A stretch of DNA of 64,000 nucleotides from Lacticaseibacillus pabuli (lineage in GTDB: Bacteria; Bacillota; Bacilli; Lactobacillales; Lactobacillaceae): contig NZ_CP117884.1 in the NCBI RefSeq assembly GCF_028736235.1, positions 496,001-560,000 of the forward strand, given 5' to 3'. Positions 18,322 to 27,233 of the stretch are shown here, piece after piece (position 1 is the stretch's first letter; each line of letters begins with the position of its first letter). The notes under the pieces were generated by a model that saw only the letters and a program-made list of their open reading frames with translations, was not told where the DNA came from and made no database searches. A program made the position numbers and the translations under genes.

Positions 18322-19302
18322 CTATTCGAATGGGAATTTCATCCCCCACGCGTTCCGGACGCCATCCATGATGTGGCTGACGTCGTGTGATAGGTCGAGC
18401 TGACCGTCGTCGTGACCGGCTGCGATGTAGCGCTGCATATCCCGCACCTCGTAGTCGAGCGCCTCGGCAGCGTTACCAGCCGTCAGTGTCTGCGTCGTGG
18501 TGGCGTGCGCGTCAGAAGTGTACGTAATCGTTGCGGTCGTTGCCCGTGGGTAATCACTAATCTCGACGTAGCCCTTGGTGCCAGAAACCACGCCGCGTTT
18601 AGGTTGCTTGGCCCGCAGCGAAAGCGCCATGACGGCCATCTGTTGGCGCGGATTCTTGAGGATAATGCCCGACTGTTCGTCCACGCCGGTCTCAAAGAAC
18701 TTGGCCGTTGTCAGCGTCACATTTGGTTGTTCGGCCAGGAACGTGCGGGCAAAGGCGGTCGCGTAGCCGCCGATGTCCAGTAGCGCACCGCCGGCCAGGT
18801 CCTTGTTAAAGAAGCGGTTCTGCGGGTCATAGTCCTTGAGCGAGCCAAAGTTGACTTGCACCATGTTGATGTCGCCGAGTTTGCCGGCCGCGATGAGCTG
18901 TTTGACCTGGTCGTAAATCGGCATGTGCATCAGCGTCAGGCCCTCAGTGAGAATCAGCCCCTTGTCTTTGGCCAGCTGCTGCACTTCGTCAAACTCCTTG
19001 GCATTTACCGTAATGGCCTTTTCGGCGAAGACATGTTTTCCCGCGTTCAACGCCTGTTTGATGTAGGCGTAGTGGTAGGTGTGCGGCGTTGCGATGTACA
19101 CCACATCAACGTTCGGGTCAGCGATGAGCTCGTCGGCGGTCGCGTACGTTTTGGTGACGTGCTTTGCCGCAGCGAATGCGCGCAGCTTGTCCTGATCCAA
19201 GGCGGTCACGGCGTAAACGGAACCGTTGACGCGGTTGAGGGCGTCTGCCATTTCGTTTGCGATGACCCCAGTACCAATCATACCCCAATTATAAGTTGTC
19301 AT
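18322..19302 (-). CDS. Gfo/Idh/MocA family oxidoreductase
   Basis: A 326-residue NAD(P)-dependent dehydrogenase. The N-terminal Rossmann fold begins WGMIGTGVIANEMADAL; VYIATPHTYHY and the family EKAITVNAKEF motif (catalytic Lys region of EKP type) lie near residue 90; GGALLDIGGYATAFAR is in the substrate domain. ATG 19302 is only 1 nt after the stop of the RpiA-like gene, with AGGAAG inside that gene's end, so translation is probably coupled. Likely acts on a sugar, sugar phosphate or polyol. Confidence 0.92.
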   Translation of the reverse strand: MTTYNWGMIGTGVIANEMADALNRVNGSVYAVTALDQDKLRAFAAAKHVTKTYATADELIADPNVDVVYIATPHTYHYAYIKQALNAGKHVFAEKAITVNAKEFDEVQQLAKDKGLILTEGLTLMHMPIYDQVKQLIAAGKLGDINMVQVNFGSLKDYDPQNRFFNKDLAGGALLDIGGYATAFARTFLAEQPNVTLTTAKFFETGVDEQSGIILKNPRQQMAVMALSLRAKQPKRGVVSGTKGYVEISDYPRATTATITYTSDAHATTTQTLTAGNAAEALDYEVRDMQRYIAAGHDDGQLDLSHDVSHIMDGVRNAWGMKFPFE

Positions 19303-19303
19303 A

Positions 19304-19966
19304 TTAATCTTCCTTTCGCATAACTTGCGCCGTGCCATCTGTGTTTTCCGTAATGATAACGTCGGCGAGGCGGTTGAAAAATGAAGTGGCGACTACGCCC
19401 GGCAAACGCGACAGTGCTGCGTCAATGGTGGCAAGATCATGCCAATCTTGACCCAGCAAATCAATCAGCACATTGCCATCACGTGTGCGTGTGAAGCCCA
19501 TGTAATTGCCCGCAGCGCGCTTTGACACCGTCAACTGGTAATTGTCGGCAAGCTGGCGGACAAGCGGCTCAGCGGCTTCTAGGAGCTCCACGGTGAGCGG
19601 CACGGTGTTATCTAGTTTATCCTGAAGTTTACTAGCAGGGGCCAAGATGACGACCTGGTCTGCAAGCATGGCGTTACGCTTCTCGTAAGTGAAGATGGCG
19701 CCATTACTCTTGAGCAAATTGCCGTGTAAATCTGCGCTATCACAGCCGTCAAAGGCCAGATTAATGCTGGCGGGGTGGTCGGTGATGGTTAAGCCAAGCT
19801 GACGGGCATAATCCGCGGTTTCTTCGGATGGCGTGGTGAGGGTGAGGTCTGGCACGTCCGCTGCGTGTATGGCGTCGGCGAGGTGTTTCATGTGGTTGCC
19901 GCCACCAATGCTGACGGTCATGTGTGGTTTGATTCGGGCTAAGGCTAAATCGATTTGCTGAGTCAT
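19304..19966 (-). CDS. Divergent ribose-5-phosphate isomerase A-like protein
   Basis: A 220-residue RpiA-family protein. The catalytic framework is recognisable: FDGCDSAD matches the usual DGADE loop (two Asp kept), and LLKSNGAIFTYEK matches KGGGGALLREK with the Lys and Glu retained. The N-terminal phosphate loop, normally GTGST, reads SIGGGNHMKH, and the GGGG turn is SNG. It may therefore be a paralogue with a different substrate rather than the housekeeping enzyme. ATG 19966 follows AAGGAGC. First gene of the operon, driven by a promoter facing the RpiR regulator. Confidence 0.82.
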   Translation of the reverse strand: MTQQIDLALARIKPHMTVSIGGGNHMKHLADAIHAADVPDLTLTTPSEETADYARQLGLTITDHPASINLAFDGCDSADLHGNLLKSNGAIFTYEKRNAMLADQVVILAPASKLQDKLDNTVPLTVELLEAAEPLVRQLADNYQLTVSKRAAGNYMGFTRTRDGNVLIDLLGQDWHDLATIDAALSRLPGVVATSFFNRLADVIITENTDGTAQVMRKED

Positions 19967-19988
19967 CGTAAGCTCCTTCTTGAAACTT

Positions 19989-20000
19989 AATTTCACGATT
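19989..20000. promoter_or_regulatory. Operator half 1 (RpiR site) at the rpiA-like promoter
   Basis: AATTTCACGATT, whose exact reverse complement recurs at 20101-20112 before the regulator gene. It directly abuts the -10 box of the minus-strand promoter, a repressing position. TGAAA and TTTCA also form a local dyad at 19981-19995. Confidence 0.65.
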
Positions 20001-20029
20001 ATCGTATTTCGGAAACATAATTTTGTCAA
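20001..20029 (-). promoter_or_regulatory. Promoter of the rpiA-like/Gfo/AKR operon
   Basis: On the minus strand TTGACA (20024-20029), 17-bp spacer, TACGAT (20001-20006): a perfect -35 with a good -10. Confidence 0.75.
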
Positions 20030-20043
20030 GCGCTATCAGAAAC

Positions 20044-20072
20044 TTGCCGTCGCTTCCCAAACGCGGTACAGT
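20044..20072 (+). promoter_or_regulatory. Promoter of the RpiR-family regulator
   Basis: TTGCCG (20044-20049), 17-bp spacer, TACAGT (20067-20072). Confidence 0.6.
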
Positions 20073-20100
20073 GCTTGGTAGAAAGTTTCATAAATATTTG

Positions 20101-20112
20101 AATCGTGAAATT
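20101..20112. promoter_or_regulatory. Operator half 2 (RpiR site) before the regulator gene
   Basis: AATCGTGAAATT, exact inverse of 19989-20000, lying in the 5' untranslated region of the regulator just before its ribosome site; GAAAGTTTC at 20091-20099 is a further dyad. Confidence 0.6.
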
Positions 20113-20130
20113 ATACTGAGGAGCACGCGC

Positions 20131-20973
20131 ATGGCGAAACAAACGAACATTATTAATACCCTGTATGGCCAGCTACCAGCGCTATCGGTCACGGATCACA
20201 AGATTGCCGAGCAAATATTGGGGGACCCGCGTGCCGTCGTTAATATGACAATCGCGGAGTTGGCCCAGGCGGCTGAGGTGAGTGAGGCCTCGATTTCCCG
20301 GTTCTGCCGAACGGTCGGACTCGGGGGCTTTCACGAGTTAAAGATTGCGTTGGCGCAAGTCGCGGGGGATGAACACAGCTATTATCACCAGGTGAGCGGC
20401 GATTCCTTGCAGCAGGCCCTCAAGAGCATCAGCGACAACAAAGTAGCTGAGGTGGTGAGCACGCTCGCCGGGACGGATTCGGCCACAATCCAGGCGGTGC
20501 TCGACGCCCTGCAGTCTGCCAGCATGGTACTGTGCGCGGCGGCTGGTGGGACGCTACCCGTTGCGCAAGATGCCGCGTACAAGCTGAATCAGCTGGGCAT
20601 TATGGCAACGGCTGATACCATCTGGGAGATGACGGTTGGCCAGGCGATGAATATGCCGCGTGACGGCGTGGTTTTGGTCATCTCAAACTCCGGTGAAACC
20701 CAGAGCCTCTTATCCCTAATTCAAGTTGCCAAGCAGCGGGGCATCACCGTCATTGCGATGACAAACCGCGTGGATTCTCCCATTGCACAACAAGCCGATT
20801 TGCATATCCTGACCACGGTGCGCCAGCGCGTGTTTGATTCCGAGTATTACTTTTCACGACTGGCGGCCACGACGGCAGTTGAGGCCATTTTCCTGTTACT
20901 ACTGGCGCAAAACAAATCGTTTGCCGACCACATTAAGGCGCATGAGACGATTGTGGCGCCCACTAAAATTTGA
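20131..20973 (+). CDS. MurR/RpiR-family transcriptional regulator
   Basis: A 280-residue regulator with an N-terminal HTH (about 1-75; MTIAELAQAAEVSEASISRF is the recognition region) and a C-terminal SIS domain (about 125-270; SNSGETQSLLSLIQVAK is the sugar-phosphate binding loop). It probably binds a phosphosugar and controls the divergent operon, since identical 12-bp operator-like sequences flank the shared intergenic region. ATG 20131 follows GAGGAG. Confidence 0.92.
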   Translation: MAKQTNIINTLYGQLPALSVTDHKIAEQILGDPRAVVNMTIAELAQAAEVSEASISRFCRTVGLGGFHELKIALAQVAGDEHSYYHQVSGDSLQQALKSISDNKVAEVVSTLAGTDSATIQAVLDALQSASMVLCAAAGGTLPVAQDAAYKLNQLGIMATADTIWEMTVGQAMNMPRDGVVLVISNSGETQSLLSLIQVAKQRGITVIAMTNRVDSPIAQQADLHILTTVRQRVFDSEYYFSRLAATTAVEAIFLLLLAQNKSFADHIKAHETIVAPTKI

Positions 20974-21588
20974 TTGCGACCATAACCCCTAACCCAAAGC
21001 GCAACGTGTCAAAGTTTGGGTTCAGGGTGGGTTTTGAATGGTGGTTGCGGATACATTTTGTCCGGTAGCATGGTAATTAGAAACGCCTTATGCTTTTTCT
21101 TGCAAGCGGTTTATTACGTGCGCGTTGCGGCAAAAATTAAGCACTAATTTCCGATAATTTAGTGCTTCATAAAAAAACAGGTAGAGTTTTACAAGATTTC
21201 GCTTTTAAAGTCTATTGAATTTATGCTCAAAAGAGTGCAAATTATAATCGTAAAGGCGCTGGGTGTCACTAGATCGTGAACTTCGCTTTTACTGCAGCGA
21301 CCTTGCGACGGTGAACAATAACGGTTCATTGCCATGGATTACGGCGAGCTGAACACGCCACAAACCAGCGATGACGTGATGACAAGTACTAACGCTTCGG
21401 GGACGGCTGACAGGTAATTTGTCCAAGCTGTCACGGGGAGTGTAGACGTTAAGTAATTGGCATGACTACGATTTGGTTTTGTGTTCCTCACTGGCGGCAG
21501 TGAATAGCAGACACTATGAACGTGATGACCGTTTGGTTCGGGGCCGAACGGGTGATGCACGTCCAACGCGGGAAAAGTTTGAGGGTAC
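20974..21588. other. Gene-free region of about 0.6 kb with several hairpins
   Basis: A terminator-like hairpin for the regulator lies at 20986-21035 (AACCCAAA/TTTGGGTT core). Further hairpins: 21139-21167 (AAGCACTAA/TTAGTGCTT), 21408-21433 (TGACAG/CTGTCA) and 21529-21551 (CCGTTTGG/CCGAACGG). A TATAAT is at 21243-21248 without a good -35. I see no coding frame with a ribosome site. It could contain an RNA gene or gene remnants. Confidence 0.5.
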
Positions 21589-21620
21589 CAAAAAAAGAGC
21601 AAACCGGCTGGCTTGCTCTT
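21589..21620 (-). terminator. Terminator of mscL
   Basis: Minus strand: AAGAGCAA/TTGCTCTT stem (21595-21602 with 21613-21620) followed by a T run (A run on the plus strand at 21590-21596). Confidence 0.8.
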
Positions 21621-21630
21621 TTCTTGTGGG

Positions 21631-22008
21631 TTAGTTGTGGTTTTGGTCTTGGAGCAAGTCGCGAATCTGTGTGAGCAGTTCCTCCTGCGTCGGCCCAGCC
21701 GGCGCCGCCTCTGGTTCAGGCTTCCGGAAAACACGATTGACGAGTTTAACCAGCAGGAACACCACGAAGGCCATGATGATAAAGTTCAAGACATCGTTTA
21801 GAAATGACCCATAAGTGAACTTGGCGGCGCCAATCGAAAAGGACAGTTTGCCCAAATCAGTCTTGCCGACGAAGATGGATAGCAGGGGGTTAATCAGGTT
21901 TGTGGTCAGCGAGTTCACCAGTCCAGTGAACGCACCCCCGATGATTACCCCGATGGCGAGATCGAGCATGTTGCCACGCATGATAAAGTCGCGAAATTCT
22001 TTCAGCAT
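21631..22008 (-). CDS. mscL: Large-conductance mechanosensitive channel
   Basis: A 125-residue homopentameric channel releasing solutes on hypo-osmotic shock. The amphipathic N-terminus MLKEFRDFIMRGNMLDLAIG leads into TM1 (GVIIGGAFTGLVNSL); TM2 is near residues 66-90 (VLNFIIMAFVVFLLVKL), followed by a charged cytoplasmic helix (QEELLTQIRDLL). The start at 22008 has GAGGAGGAA upstream; the longer frame to 22029 is not needed. Confidence 0.97.
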   Translation of the reverse strand: MLKEFRDFIMRGNMLDLAIGVIIGGAFTGLVNSLTTNLINPLLSIFVGKTDLGKLSFSIGAAKFTYGSFLNDVLNFIIMAFVVFLLVKLVNRVFRKPEPEAAPAGPTQEELLTQIRDLLQDQNHN

Positions 22009-22095
22009 TGTCGTTCCTCCTCTATGCATATTTGAATAATTGTCATCATCTTTAATTTAATTATACGAGCTTGGCGGCGCCGTTCAAAATTTGAG

Positions 22096-23154
22096 CTAAA
22101 GTGCGTTGACTAGCCCGTCAATGAAGATGAACAGTGAGGGCAGCATGCATAGTCCCAGCACAATGGCGTGACGTTTCTTGTTCATCAGGAAAATGGCGGC
22201 ATATTCGCGAATGGTCGCGTTCGGCAAGAAGTAAAGGGCAGTGTGTGCGCCTAAACCGTTGGCGTTGAGGCCGGCCTGCTTGGCGAACAAACCCGCCCGG
22301 AACAAGTGATAATTGTTGGTGCAAAATTGCGCGCGGTAAGGTGCGCCATGGGTCTGCTGATTGATGATTTTTGCGGAAAACAGCATGTTCTCCAGCGTTG
22401 TGCGGCTCTTGTCCTCGAGCAGTGTGGCACTCATGGGGATTCCCAGATTCACGGCATAGTCGCGCATTGCCGCTGCCTCGCTAACCTGCTCATCTTTGCC
22501 CTGGCCGCCCGAGAAGATGATGCGCGGCAGTGGGCGTCCTTTGCCGGCTTGGCGCCTGTAGTAACTGATGGCACGGTCAATGCGGGCACCGAGGAGACGA
22601 GAGACTTTGTGGCCGTCAATGAGACCGGCCCCCAGGACAATGAGGTAATCCTGATCATGGATTGGCCGACGCAGGTTGTAGGCAAACAGGACGGTGAGAA
22701 AGTTCCAGAGTGTGATGAGAACGTACAAGATGCAGACCGCAAAGATGCTGGAAATGGTCTCGTAAATGAAATTGGGCAGGAAACGTTCGCCAACAAAGCC
22801 GAACAGGTCGATTGCAATTAGCGCGATGGCGATGAGCAAGGTCAACATATTGGCGAGGGAGTGGCTTTCGCGTCGCCAGACGATGACGGCGTTCCAGATG
22901 AGCCAAACTAAATGAAGCGTGACGAAGAAACCGATGATGACCACCACAATGATGAACCCCGCCAGGCCAATTCCGACGAGGGTATGATTATCGCTGGCGA
23001 TGACCAAGGTGCCAATCGCCAAGATGTCACAGGCCAGGGCAATGTTCAGCAGCAGACCGTTGACTAAACGGCGAGGTTCAAATGTGAAGCTCGCGCCAGC
23101 GCCAACCGTTGTCAGGATGGCGAGACAGAGGGTAAATACTACAAAAATGTTCAA
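22096..23154 (-). CDS. YdcF/SanA-type (DUF218) membrane protein
   Basis: A 352-residue protein with five or six N-terminal membrane segments (about 1-165) and a DUF218 domain from about 170 (LIVLGAGLIDG; IIFSGGQGKDEQVSEAAAM; LEDKSRTTLENM; TNNYHLFRA), then a C-terminal hydrophobic segment. The Asp/Glu and His motifs are those of the YdcF family, proposed to act in envelope metabolism; the precise reaction is unknown. The start is TTG 23154 with AAAGGA about 10 nt upstream. Confidence 0.88.
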   Translation of the reverse strand: MNIFVVFTLCLAILTTVGAGASFTFEPRRLVNGLLLNIALACDILAIGTLVIASDNHTLVGIGLAGFIIVVVIIGFFVTLHLVWLIWNAVIVWRRESHSLANMLTLLIAIALIAIDLFGFVGERFLPNFIYETISSIFAVCILYVLITLWNFLTVLFAYNLRRPIHDQDYLIVLGAGLIDGHKVSRLLGARIDRAISYYRRQAGKGRPLPRIIFSGGQGKDEQVSEAAAMRDYAVNLGIPMSATLLEDKSRTTLENMLFSAKIINQQTHGAPYRAQFCTNNYHLFRAGLFAKQAGLNANGLGAHTALYFLPNATIREYAAIFLMNKKRHAIVLGLCMLPSLFIFIDGLVNAL

Positions 23155-23223
23155 AACGATGACAATCCTTTCGCTTATCTTCTAATTGGTTTATAATTTG
23201 CCTGAAGAAAAGGTGGTGCGCAG

Positions 23224-23688
23224 ATGACTGATCCAGTATTTGGTAAAAAAGAGGCGGCCTTGAATTACAAGGAACGCGACGGTGTTTATGCCATTGTGCC
23301 GGACGCTTCCGGCAAGCGTATTATGACCCTTGCCGCGCCGAATGGGGCAGTTTTCTTGCCCGGCGGCGGCGTTGAGGCCGGCGAGACGGATGCTGAAACA
23401 TTAAACCGTGAGCTGCTCGAGGAGTTTGGGGTTGCGGTGAAGATTGACGGCAAGCTGGGTCGGGCGGCGGAGTATTTCTACTCCCACCATCGCCAGACGG
23501 CCTATTATCATCCGGCAACGTTTTACGCGACGAGTGAGCTCAAGGTGGCAGCGGATCCCCTTGAGGATTTCAACGTCCTCATGATGATGCCGATTTCCAT
23601 CGCGCTAGCTCAGCTCAAGCGGCCAACGCACCGCTACGCGTTAAGTGAGTGGATTAAATACCACAATGGGCAGCGTGAACTCGATTAG
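23224..23688 (+). CDS. Nudix hydrolase
   Basis: A 154-residue pyrophosphohydrolase. The Nudix box is complete near residue 47: GGGVEAGETDAETLNRELLEEFGV fits G-x5-E-x7-RE-x2-EE-x-G, with the RE..EE metal ligands; this splits here as GGGVEAGETDAE followed by TLNRELLEEFGV. Substrate unknown (nucleoside diphosphate derivative or damaged nucleotide). AAAGGTGG precedes ATG. Divergent from the YdcF-like gene, with TATAAT at 23192-23197. Confidence 0.92.
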   Translation: MTDPVFGKKEAALNYKERDGVYAIVPDASGKRIMTLAAPNGAVFLPGGGVEAGETDAETLNRELLEEFGVAVKIDGKLGRAAEYFYSHHRQTAYYHPATFYATSELKVAADPLEDFNVLMMMPISIALAQLKRPTHRYALSEWIKYHNGQRELD

Positions 23689-23740
23689 TTGTCCAGTCAC
23701 ACTATCCAAATTGTGAGCAATATCAATTTGTTTTTCAACT

Positions 23741-23788
23741 AAAAATCGTCTGACGACCAGAAAATCATTGGTTGTCAGACGATTTTTT
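23741..23788. terminator. Bidirectional terminator between Nudix and HAD genes
   Basis: 17-bp stem (23742-23758 with 23770-23786, one G-T pair) with A run before and T run after, between convergent genes. Confidence 0.88.
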
Positions 23789-23806
23789 CACACATAAGCA
23801 GGTCGA

Positions 23807-24619
23807 TTAGGCATTCAGAATGTACTTCTTCAGTGCAACCGCTACGCCGTCCTCAACGTTGGTGGCCGTGACGCCGGTCGCCATGTCTTTGAGCTCATCG
23901 ATGGCATTGCCCATCGCGACGCCGGTACCCGCAAAGTCAAACATGGATTCATCGTTGTGCGAATCACCCATCGCCATGACCTCGGATGCATCCAAGCCGA
24001 GCTTGCCAGCCAGTTCACGGAGGGCATTGCCCTTGCTAGCCTCTTTATTTACAAACTCGAGCAGGAAAGGTTCTGAGCGGTTGCCGTAGTACTGTGCCAT
24101 CTCAGGCTGCATGTTTGCAATGGCCTTTGTGAGTCCATCCTTGGTACCGAAGCACTGGAACTTGGCAAACTTTGCTTCCGATGAAATTTGCGCAGGGCTG
24201 GCAATCTGAATCGGCATGTTCGTCGCAAACGCTTCGAACTGCATCAGGTTGTTGATGACGGGGACATCCGTGTACATCCGCTCGCGATCCTCGATGACTG
24301 GCATGAGGCCGTTCGCCAGGGCAGCTGCATACAAATGTAAGTAGTCTTGGTAGGTCAGCGCGTGCTCGATGAGAACGTCGCCGTGGCGAGTTTGCTGAAC
24401 GAGCGCGCCATTGTAGGAAATGACGTAATCGTCCTTATGCAGCAAATCCAACTGCGGCAAGAACTTTAACGTGCCGGGGAGTGGCCGCCCACTTGCCAGG
24501 ACAACGTAAACGCCCTTTGCGCGAACCGTCCGGATGGTTGCGGCGACCTCAGGATTGAGTTCCTGATGTTCGTTGAGCAACGTGCCATCCATATCCAATG
24601 CAACCAACTTAATTGCCAT
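23807..24619 (-). CDS. Cof-type HAD-IIB phosphatase
   Basis: A 270-residue HAD hydrolase, YidA/Cof class, probably a sugar-phosphate phosphatase. Motif I LVALDMDGTLLN (nucleophile Asp 9), motif II VLASGRP near 42, motif III Lys around 190-196 (NKEASKGNALRELAG), motif IV GDSHNDESMF near 217. The type IIB cap lies between. GGAGGCTG precedes ATG. It follows the HD protein by 24 bp and is very likely cotranscribed with it. Confidence 0.93.
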   Translation of the reverse strand: MAIKLVALDMDGTLLNEHQELNPEVAATIRTVRAKGVYVVLASGRPLPGTLKFLPQLDLLHKDDYVISYNGALVQQTRHGDVLIEHALTYQDYLHLYAAALANGLMPVIEDRERMYTDVPVINNLMQFEAFATNMPIQIASPAQISSEAKFAKFQCFGTKDGLTKAIANMQPEMAQYYGNRSEPFLLEFVNKEASKGNALRELAGKLGLDASEVMAMGDSHNDESMFDFAGTGVAMGNAIDELKDMATGVTATNVEDGVAVALKKYILNA

Positions 24620-24643
24620 GATCAGCCTCCATAATTTTCCGAT

Positions 24644-25999
24644 TTACTTACCATAAATTGCCGGGTCAATGACACTGCCCGCCGCGAGGTACCGCTGAAA
24701 CTTACCGTATTCCGGCTTGAAGTCTGGACTGTCCGGACTCGTCAGCATGACCTTTGGGAAGTAGAAGCGTTCGTCCCCGGTAACCTTACCCGTGATTGCC
24801 TTCACGAGGGGACTTAGCGTTGAAAGCTCCTCGAGGGTATTGTCACGTTCCATGATTTCAATTTGCGTCTTTGGTGTTGCACTCGTTGGATCGTACTGAT
24901 CATATGGCAAATCGTAACTCGAGTTCTTCGCCGTGTAGTAGCGTGAGTCAAAGCCCGCCTCGTCCACAATCTTGGCCATTGCCGGCAGTAAGTGTGCCGT
25001 CGAATGGTTAAACTGGGCGGACTTAAGTGGGCGCCGGTCCAAGAAGCGCGCCGACATATCGGCAAGGACGTGGTCGGTTGACTTCATCCAGTAGTGGAAG
25101 TAGGTCGTCATCACGCCATCATCAAGCGCGAGGTAGTCGGCGAGGTCAAACTTGCCCTCAAAGAATGGTAGCAGTAGCCGCGGCTTTTCGTCCTCGGTGA
25201 ACTTGCCATCTTCGTAGAGCTCCTTGGCCCGCTGCAAGATGCCCGTCAGAACGACCTCCATCCCGCGGGAAACGGGGTGGAAGTAAATCTGCTGGTACAT
25301 CTGGAAACGGCTGACGATGTAATCTTCAACCGCGTGCATGCCACTCGGGTTGAAGGCAATGCCGCCAGCGTATGGCCGCATCACCCGCAAGATCCGGGTA
25401 AGGTCAAACAGGCCGTAGTTCGTCCCGGTGTGATAGGCATCCCGGAGCAGGTAGTCCATGCGATCTGCATCAATCTGGCTGCTAATCATCTGCACAACCT
25501 GGGGATTTGGATAGGAGTGGTCGATGACGCTGGCCACTTGCGCTGGAAATTCTGGGCTGACACCACGCAAAATCGCGTTAACCGTGGTGGACGGGTCGGT
25601 GAGGATCTGCCGTGTAATGGCTTCGTGGTCTGTGTGGAAAATATGCTCGAAGGTGTGTGAGTAAGCCCCGTGACCGATATCGTGGAGCAGCGCCGCACAG
25701 AGTGTGACCAAGCGTTCGGAATCATCCCACAAGCCATCTCCAGGCGTCTTGGTCGGATAGTCTTGCTGGAAATTGTCACATATTTCCCGGGCAATGTTGT
25801 ACACACCGAGTGAGTGGGTAAACCGGGTGTGCTCGGCGCCTTGGAACACCGTGTTGGCAACACCGAGCTGCTTGATTCGACGCAAGCGTTGCATCTCCGG
25901 GCTGTTAATCAGGTCAAGGATGACACGCTCACGTACGGGTATGTAATTATGGACTGGGTCTCGAAACACCTTTTCGCGTGGTAACATTTCAATTTTCAC
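24644..25999 (-). CDS. HD-domain phosphohydrolase (YwfO/SAMHD1-like)
   Basis: A 451-residue HD hydrolase. Metal-binding residues are visible as HTRFTHSLGVY, LLHDIGHGAYSHTFEH (HD) and SQIDADRMDYLLRDAYHTG (final Asp). The family includes dNTP triphosphohydrolases and YwfO, which is linked to nucleotide homeostasis in Firmicutes. The start is GTG 25999, 7 nt after AGGAGG, giving MKIEMLPREKVF; the frame open to 26026 is rejected. Operon with the HAD phosphatase. Confidence 0.92.
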   Translation of the reverse strand: MKIEMLPREKVFRDPVHNYIPVRERVILDLINSPEMQRLRRIKQLGVANTVFQGAEHTRFTHSLGVYNIAREICDNFQQDYPTKTPGDGLWDDSERLVTLCAALLHDIGHGAYSHTFEHIFHTDHEAITRQILTDPSTTVNAILRGVSPEFPAQVASVIDHSYPNPQVVQMISSQIDADRMDYLLRDAYHTGTNYGLFDLTRILRVMRPYAGGIAFNPSGMHAVEDYIVSRFQMYQQIYFHPVSRGMEVVLTGILQRAKELYEDGKFTEDEKPRLLLPFFEGKFDLADYLALDDGVMTTYFHYWMKSTDHVLADMSARFLDRRPLKSAQFNHSTAHLLPAMAKIVDEAGFDSRYYTAKNSSYDLPYDQYDPTSATPKTQIEIMERDNTLEELSTLSPLVKAITGKVTGDERFYFPKVMLTSPDSPDFKPEYGKFQRYLAAGSVIDPAIYGK

Positions 26000-26152
26000 T
26001 AGGTAACCTCCTCGCGTCCGAACCATTCGTCGTAACTTCTGCCTTTAATTATAGTGTAAAATGTCACATTTGGAAAACGCAAACAAGTGAAAGTTGCCAA
26101 GCATTTTGGGAGCGTGTAGAATATAATGTTTCTAGGAAGGGATGATAGTCTT

Positions 26153-26590
26153 ATGGATTTGTCACACGGAATTCCGGTACGTGTTCAGATGGAGACCTGG
26201 GTCAGCCAGGATGAACATCAGGAACACCACCAATTCGATGAGCCGGGCCAGCTTGTGAAGCTCGGCGATGCACTGTACGTTCGCTACGTTGAGCCAACGG
26301 AAGATCACATGCCTGTGACCGTCAAAATCAAGGGTGACAATGCGGTGGAACTGACACGCGGCAGCGCGGACGGCGACACGAGACTGCACATGCAGTTTAT
26401 CGCTGAAAAAGAGGTTACGGCGCAGTACCGCACCCCGTATGGTGTCATCCCAGTGACGACGATCACGCCCCGAATGGACGTGGTGATAGAGGACAACCAG
26501 GCGAGTGGCCAGGTTTATGTTGAATATCGACTAATAGCGGACAACCAGCCGATTGGTGATTACCGCATGCGCTTGATTTTTGGCGCTTAG
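26153..26590 (+). CDS. DUF1934 beta-barrel protein (YwiB-like)
   Basis: A 145-residue all-beta protein ([27 protein letters not shown]; ARRs absent, [15 protein letters not shown] turn as [13 protein letters not shown]). It fits the calycin-like DUF1934 family, which commonly lies just upstream of rpoE in lactobacilli. Molecular role unknown. ATG 26153 was chosen because GGAAGGGA lies about 10 nt before it; the upstream ATG 26126 overlaps the TATAAT of the promoter region. Confidence 0.85.
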   Translation: MDLSHGIPVRVQMETWVSQDEHQEHHQFDEPGQLVKLGDALYVRYVEPTEDHMPVTVKIKGDNAVELTRGSADGDTRLHMQFIAEKEVTAQYRTPYGVIPVTTITPRMDVVIEDNQASGQVYVEYRLIADNQPIGDYRMRLIFGA

Positions 26591-26640
26591 TCGGTTATAT
26601 TTGGGTGTATCTGCGAAAATATGAAAGGGGCGCGACTAGC

Positions 26641-27222
26641 TTGAAACTTGACGTATTTAAAGACGCCGACAAGAGTGAGTTATCCATGATCGAGGTCGCT
26701 CACGCGATCCTGGCCGAAAAGGGCGACACGATGGCATTTGTCGACATCGCCAATGAAATTCAGGAGTTCCTGGGCAAGGATGACGAGGAGATTCGTGAAC
26801 GGCTGCCACAGTTCTACACAGATCTGAACGTCGACGGGAGCTTCATCTCGCTCGGCGATAACGTCTGGGGGCTGCGTTCCTGGTATCCATACGAATCTGT
26901 TGACGAAGAAGTGAACCATCCAGAAGAAGACGAAACACCAGCCCGTAAGAAGAAGCCAAAGCGTGTCAACGCCTTCTTGGCTGACGCTGGGGATGATGAC
27001 GACATTATTGACTACAACGCTGACGACCCAGAAGATGATGATCTGGACGCCGACGATGATGATGACAATTACAGCGCTGACGGCAACTATGGCGACAACG
27101 CGGACTCCGATGATGACGACGACAGTGATGACGGCGATGATCAGACGGACACTTTGCCAGACGGTATCGAAGGTCAGCTGAGTGAATTCAGTGATGACGA
27201 CGATGACGATGACGACGAGTAA
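26641..27222 (+). CDS. rpoE: DNA-directed RNA polymerase delta subunit
   Basis: A 193-residue subunit specific to Firmicutes that helps RNA polymerase recycle and displaces weak promoter complexes. The N-terminal HARE-HTH domain ([17 protein letters not shown] ... [26 protein letters not shown]) is followed by a short basic KKKPKR patch and a long Asp-rich tail. Start TTG 26641 gives the family N-terminus MKLDVFKD and has AAAGGGG upstream; GTG 26605 would add twelve atypical residues. The usual downstream pyrG is absent here. Confidence 0.95.
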   Translation: MKLDVFKDADKSELSMIEVAHAILAEKGDTMAFVDIANEIQEFLGKDDEEIRERLPQFYTDLNVDGSFISLGDNVWGLRSWYPYESVDEEVNHPEEDETPARKKKPKRVNAFLADAGDDDDIIDYNADDPEDDDLDADDDDDNYSADGNYGDNADSDDDDDSDDGDDQTDTLPDGIEGQLSEFSDDDDDDDDE

Positions 27223-27233
27223 TTGCGTCTACT

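Noticed and set aside
21339..21734. 131-codon minus-strand frame upstream part of the mscL region.
   Set aside because: Overlaps the mscL gene and its terminator in another frame; Arg/Pro/Ser-rich shadow composition.
26900..27222. Asp-codon-rich tract in rpoE as a repeat expansion.
   Set aside because: An acidic C-terminal tail is the normal feature of the delta subunit.
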